NCBI GenBank assembly: GCA_004560915.1
Contig: SFTR01000059.1
Coordinates: 1 to 6,725, forward strand
DNA: 6,725 bases
Direction: 5' to 3'
Source of the DNA: a bacterium
GTDB taxonomy: Bacteria; Bacillota_I; Bacilli_A; RF39; UBA660
Below are positions 6,019 to 6,725 of the stretch, piece after piece. A program made the position numbers and the translations under genes. Numbering within the stretch: position 1 is the first letter of the stretch; the number at the start of each line of letters is the position of its first letter. Under the pieces are notes generated by a model. It made no database searches. It had not been told where the DNA came from and saw only the letters and a program-made list of their open reading frames with translations.

Positions 6019-6054
6019 TTAAAAAAGAAATAGCTATTTGCTAGCTATTTCTTT
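6019..6054 (-). terminator. Intrinsic terminator of murC (minus strand)
   Basis: AAAGAAATAGCTA (6024-6036) and TAGCTATTTCTTT (6042-6054) form a perfect 13-bp inverted repeat with a five-base loop. On the minus strand it is followed by an uninterrupted T-run (complement of the A-run at 6021-6026, partly within the stem), as expected for the end of the murC transcript. The murC stop codon (6034-6036) is inside the stem. It could also back up termination of the opposing plus-strand gene. Confidence 0.85.
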
Positions 6055-6725
6055 ATATTTGTTTTCAAGTACATAAATATCTTTACTACTCATAAATAGA
6101 AGTACTGCATTAGTATCTTTATATGGAAGTAATTTATCCACTTCTTCAAGTGATATATATTCACCATTCTTAAGATCTTTAATTATATCCATACAAGACA
6201 CACCATCGTATCCAAGTTCTTTTCTATCTTCTCCTATATCAAGTACAAATGCTTTATCAGCAAGATTTAATGCATCAGCAAACTCTTTATGGAAGTATTG
6301 AACTCTTGATCTAGTATGAGCTTTAAATAGAGCAACTATCTCTCTATCAGGATATTTCTTACGTGCTGCTTCTATTGTAACTTTAACTTCAGTTGGGTGA
6401 TGAGCATAGTCATCTATTAATATATTATTTCTAAACTTTTCTTCAATAAATCTTCTTTTTGCATGTTCAATTATGCTTACTTGCTTTCTAACTACATCTT
6501 TAGGAAGATTTTCAAGATAACATACAGTAATTACACCAAGAACATTTAATAATAAATGATCTCCAACAAAAGGGAAGATATATGTATCATATAATTTACC
6601 TTTAATGTAAACATCTGCTTTAGTAGTTTCTTCATCATGAGTAATATTTTTTACAACTACATCATTATTTTCGTCAAATCCATAATAATATACAGGTTTA
6701 TCAGTTTTTACTTTTCTATTATTAA
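6034..6725 (-). CDS. murC: UDP-N-acetylmuramate--L-alanine ligase MurC, C-terminal part (5' end outside window)
   Basis: MurC adds L-alanine to UDP-MurNAc with ATP, the first peptide step of peptidoglycan synthesis in the cytoplasm. The minus-strand frame is open from the window edge to a TAG at 6034-6036, giving 229 codons, roughly half of the usual 430-460 residue enzyme. Visible family features are KRRF (end of the central domain), the DDYAHHPTEV motif (coding 6385-6414) that begins the C-terminal domain, EAARKKYPDREIVALFKAHTRSR, and a C-terminal LLFMSSKDIY. The ATP P-loop and start lie beyond 6725. One departure stands out: the usual HNxxN motif of the central domain reads HLLLN here (His at 6556-6558), so the first Asn is Leu. 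The presence of murC shows the organism makes a cell wall, unlike true mycoplasmas. It converges on the 143-aa gene, with a terminator for each. Confidence 0.95.
   Translation of the reverse strand, partial: NNRKVKTDKPVYYYGFDENNDVVVKNITHDEETTKADVYIKGKLYDTYIFPFVGDHLLLNVLGVITVCYLENLPKDVVRKQVSIIEHAKRRFIEEKFRNNILIDDYAHHPTEVKVTIEAARKKYPDREIVALFKAHTRSRVQYFHKEFADALNLADKAFVLDIGEDRKELGYDGVSCMDIIKDLKNGEYISLEEVDKLLPYKDTNAVLLFMSSKDIYVLENKYKEIASK

Noticed and set aside
204..6725. Alternative genetic code with TGA as Trp (Mycoplasma-like)
   Set aside because: All genes end in TAA or TAG, which could hint at it, but Trp is always TGG and no in-frame TGA is needed; in DNA this AT-rich a reassigned TGA would be frequent.

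Overview
The window is very AT-rich DNA (about a quarter G+C by eye). It comes from a walled, low-GC Gram-positive bacterium of the Bacillota, probably an uncultured, gut-type, Mollicutes-like Bacilli lineage. The support is strong AAGGGGGG/AAGGAG Shine-Dalgarno sites, consensus sigma-A promoters with 17-bp spacers, a T-box leader, dnaI and thrS close together as in Bacillus, and a murC gene (so peptidoglycan is made). Trp is encoded by TGG throughout and no TGA is seen in frame, so the standard genetic code fits. The lineage assignment is inference.

Layout: (1) 1-203 is an AT-rich non-coding region with an imperfect 42-bp tandem repeat and an extended -10 promoter. (2) 204-563 encodes the first 119 residues of xanthine phosphoribosyltransferase (xpt); the PRPP-binding half is missing. 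(3) 556-1029 encodes only the AAA+ ATPase half of the helicase loader DnaI; the helicase-binding N-terminal half is missing. The two fragments meet in a 541-563 join that looks like a deletion or assembly junction. (4) 1052-1779 is a consensus promoter and a small membrane-anchored protein of unknown function. (5) 1818-2007 is a threonine T-box riboswitch with an ACU specifier, antiterminator and terminator. It controls (6) a 158-residue unknown protein (2029-2505) that overlaps by 14 bp (7) thrS (2492-4246), a threonyl-tRNA synthetase without the N-terminal TGS domain. (8) 4292-5425 is a 377-residue protein that I do not recognise. (9) 5512-6001 is a second consensus promoter and a 143-residue unknown protein. 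(10) 6034-6725 on the minus strand is the C-terminal half of murC, which runs off the window. Two back-to-back terminators separate the last two, convergent, genes.

Working together: the core is the dnaI-to-thrS neighbourhood known from Bacillus (dnaB-dnaI-ytxC-thrS), here with lineage-specific unknown genes. Uncharged tRNA-Thr should relieve termination at 2001-2007 and raise expression of the 158-residue protein and ThrRS together. Three genes (thrS, the 143-residue gene and murC) place their stop codon inside their own terminator hairpin, a sign of tight packing. No CRISPR array, insertion sequence, rRNA or tRNA gene is visible. The items most worth checking are the xpt/dnaI junction, the unknown gene placed between the T-box and thrS, and the TGS-less ThrRS.
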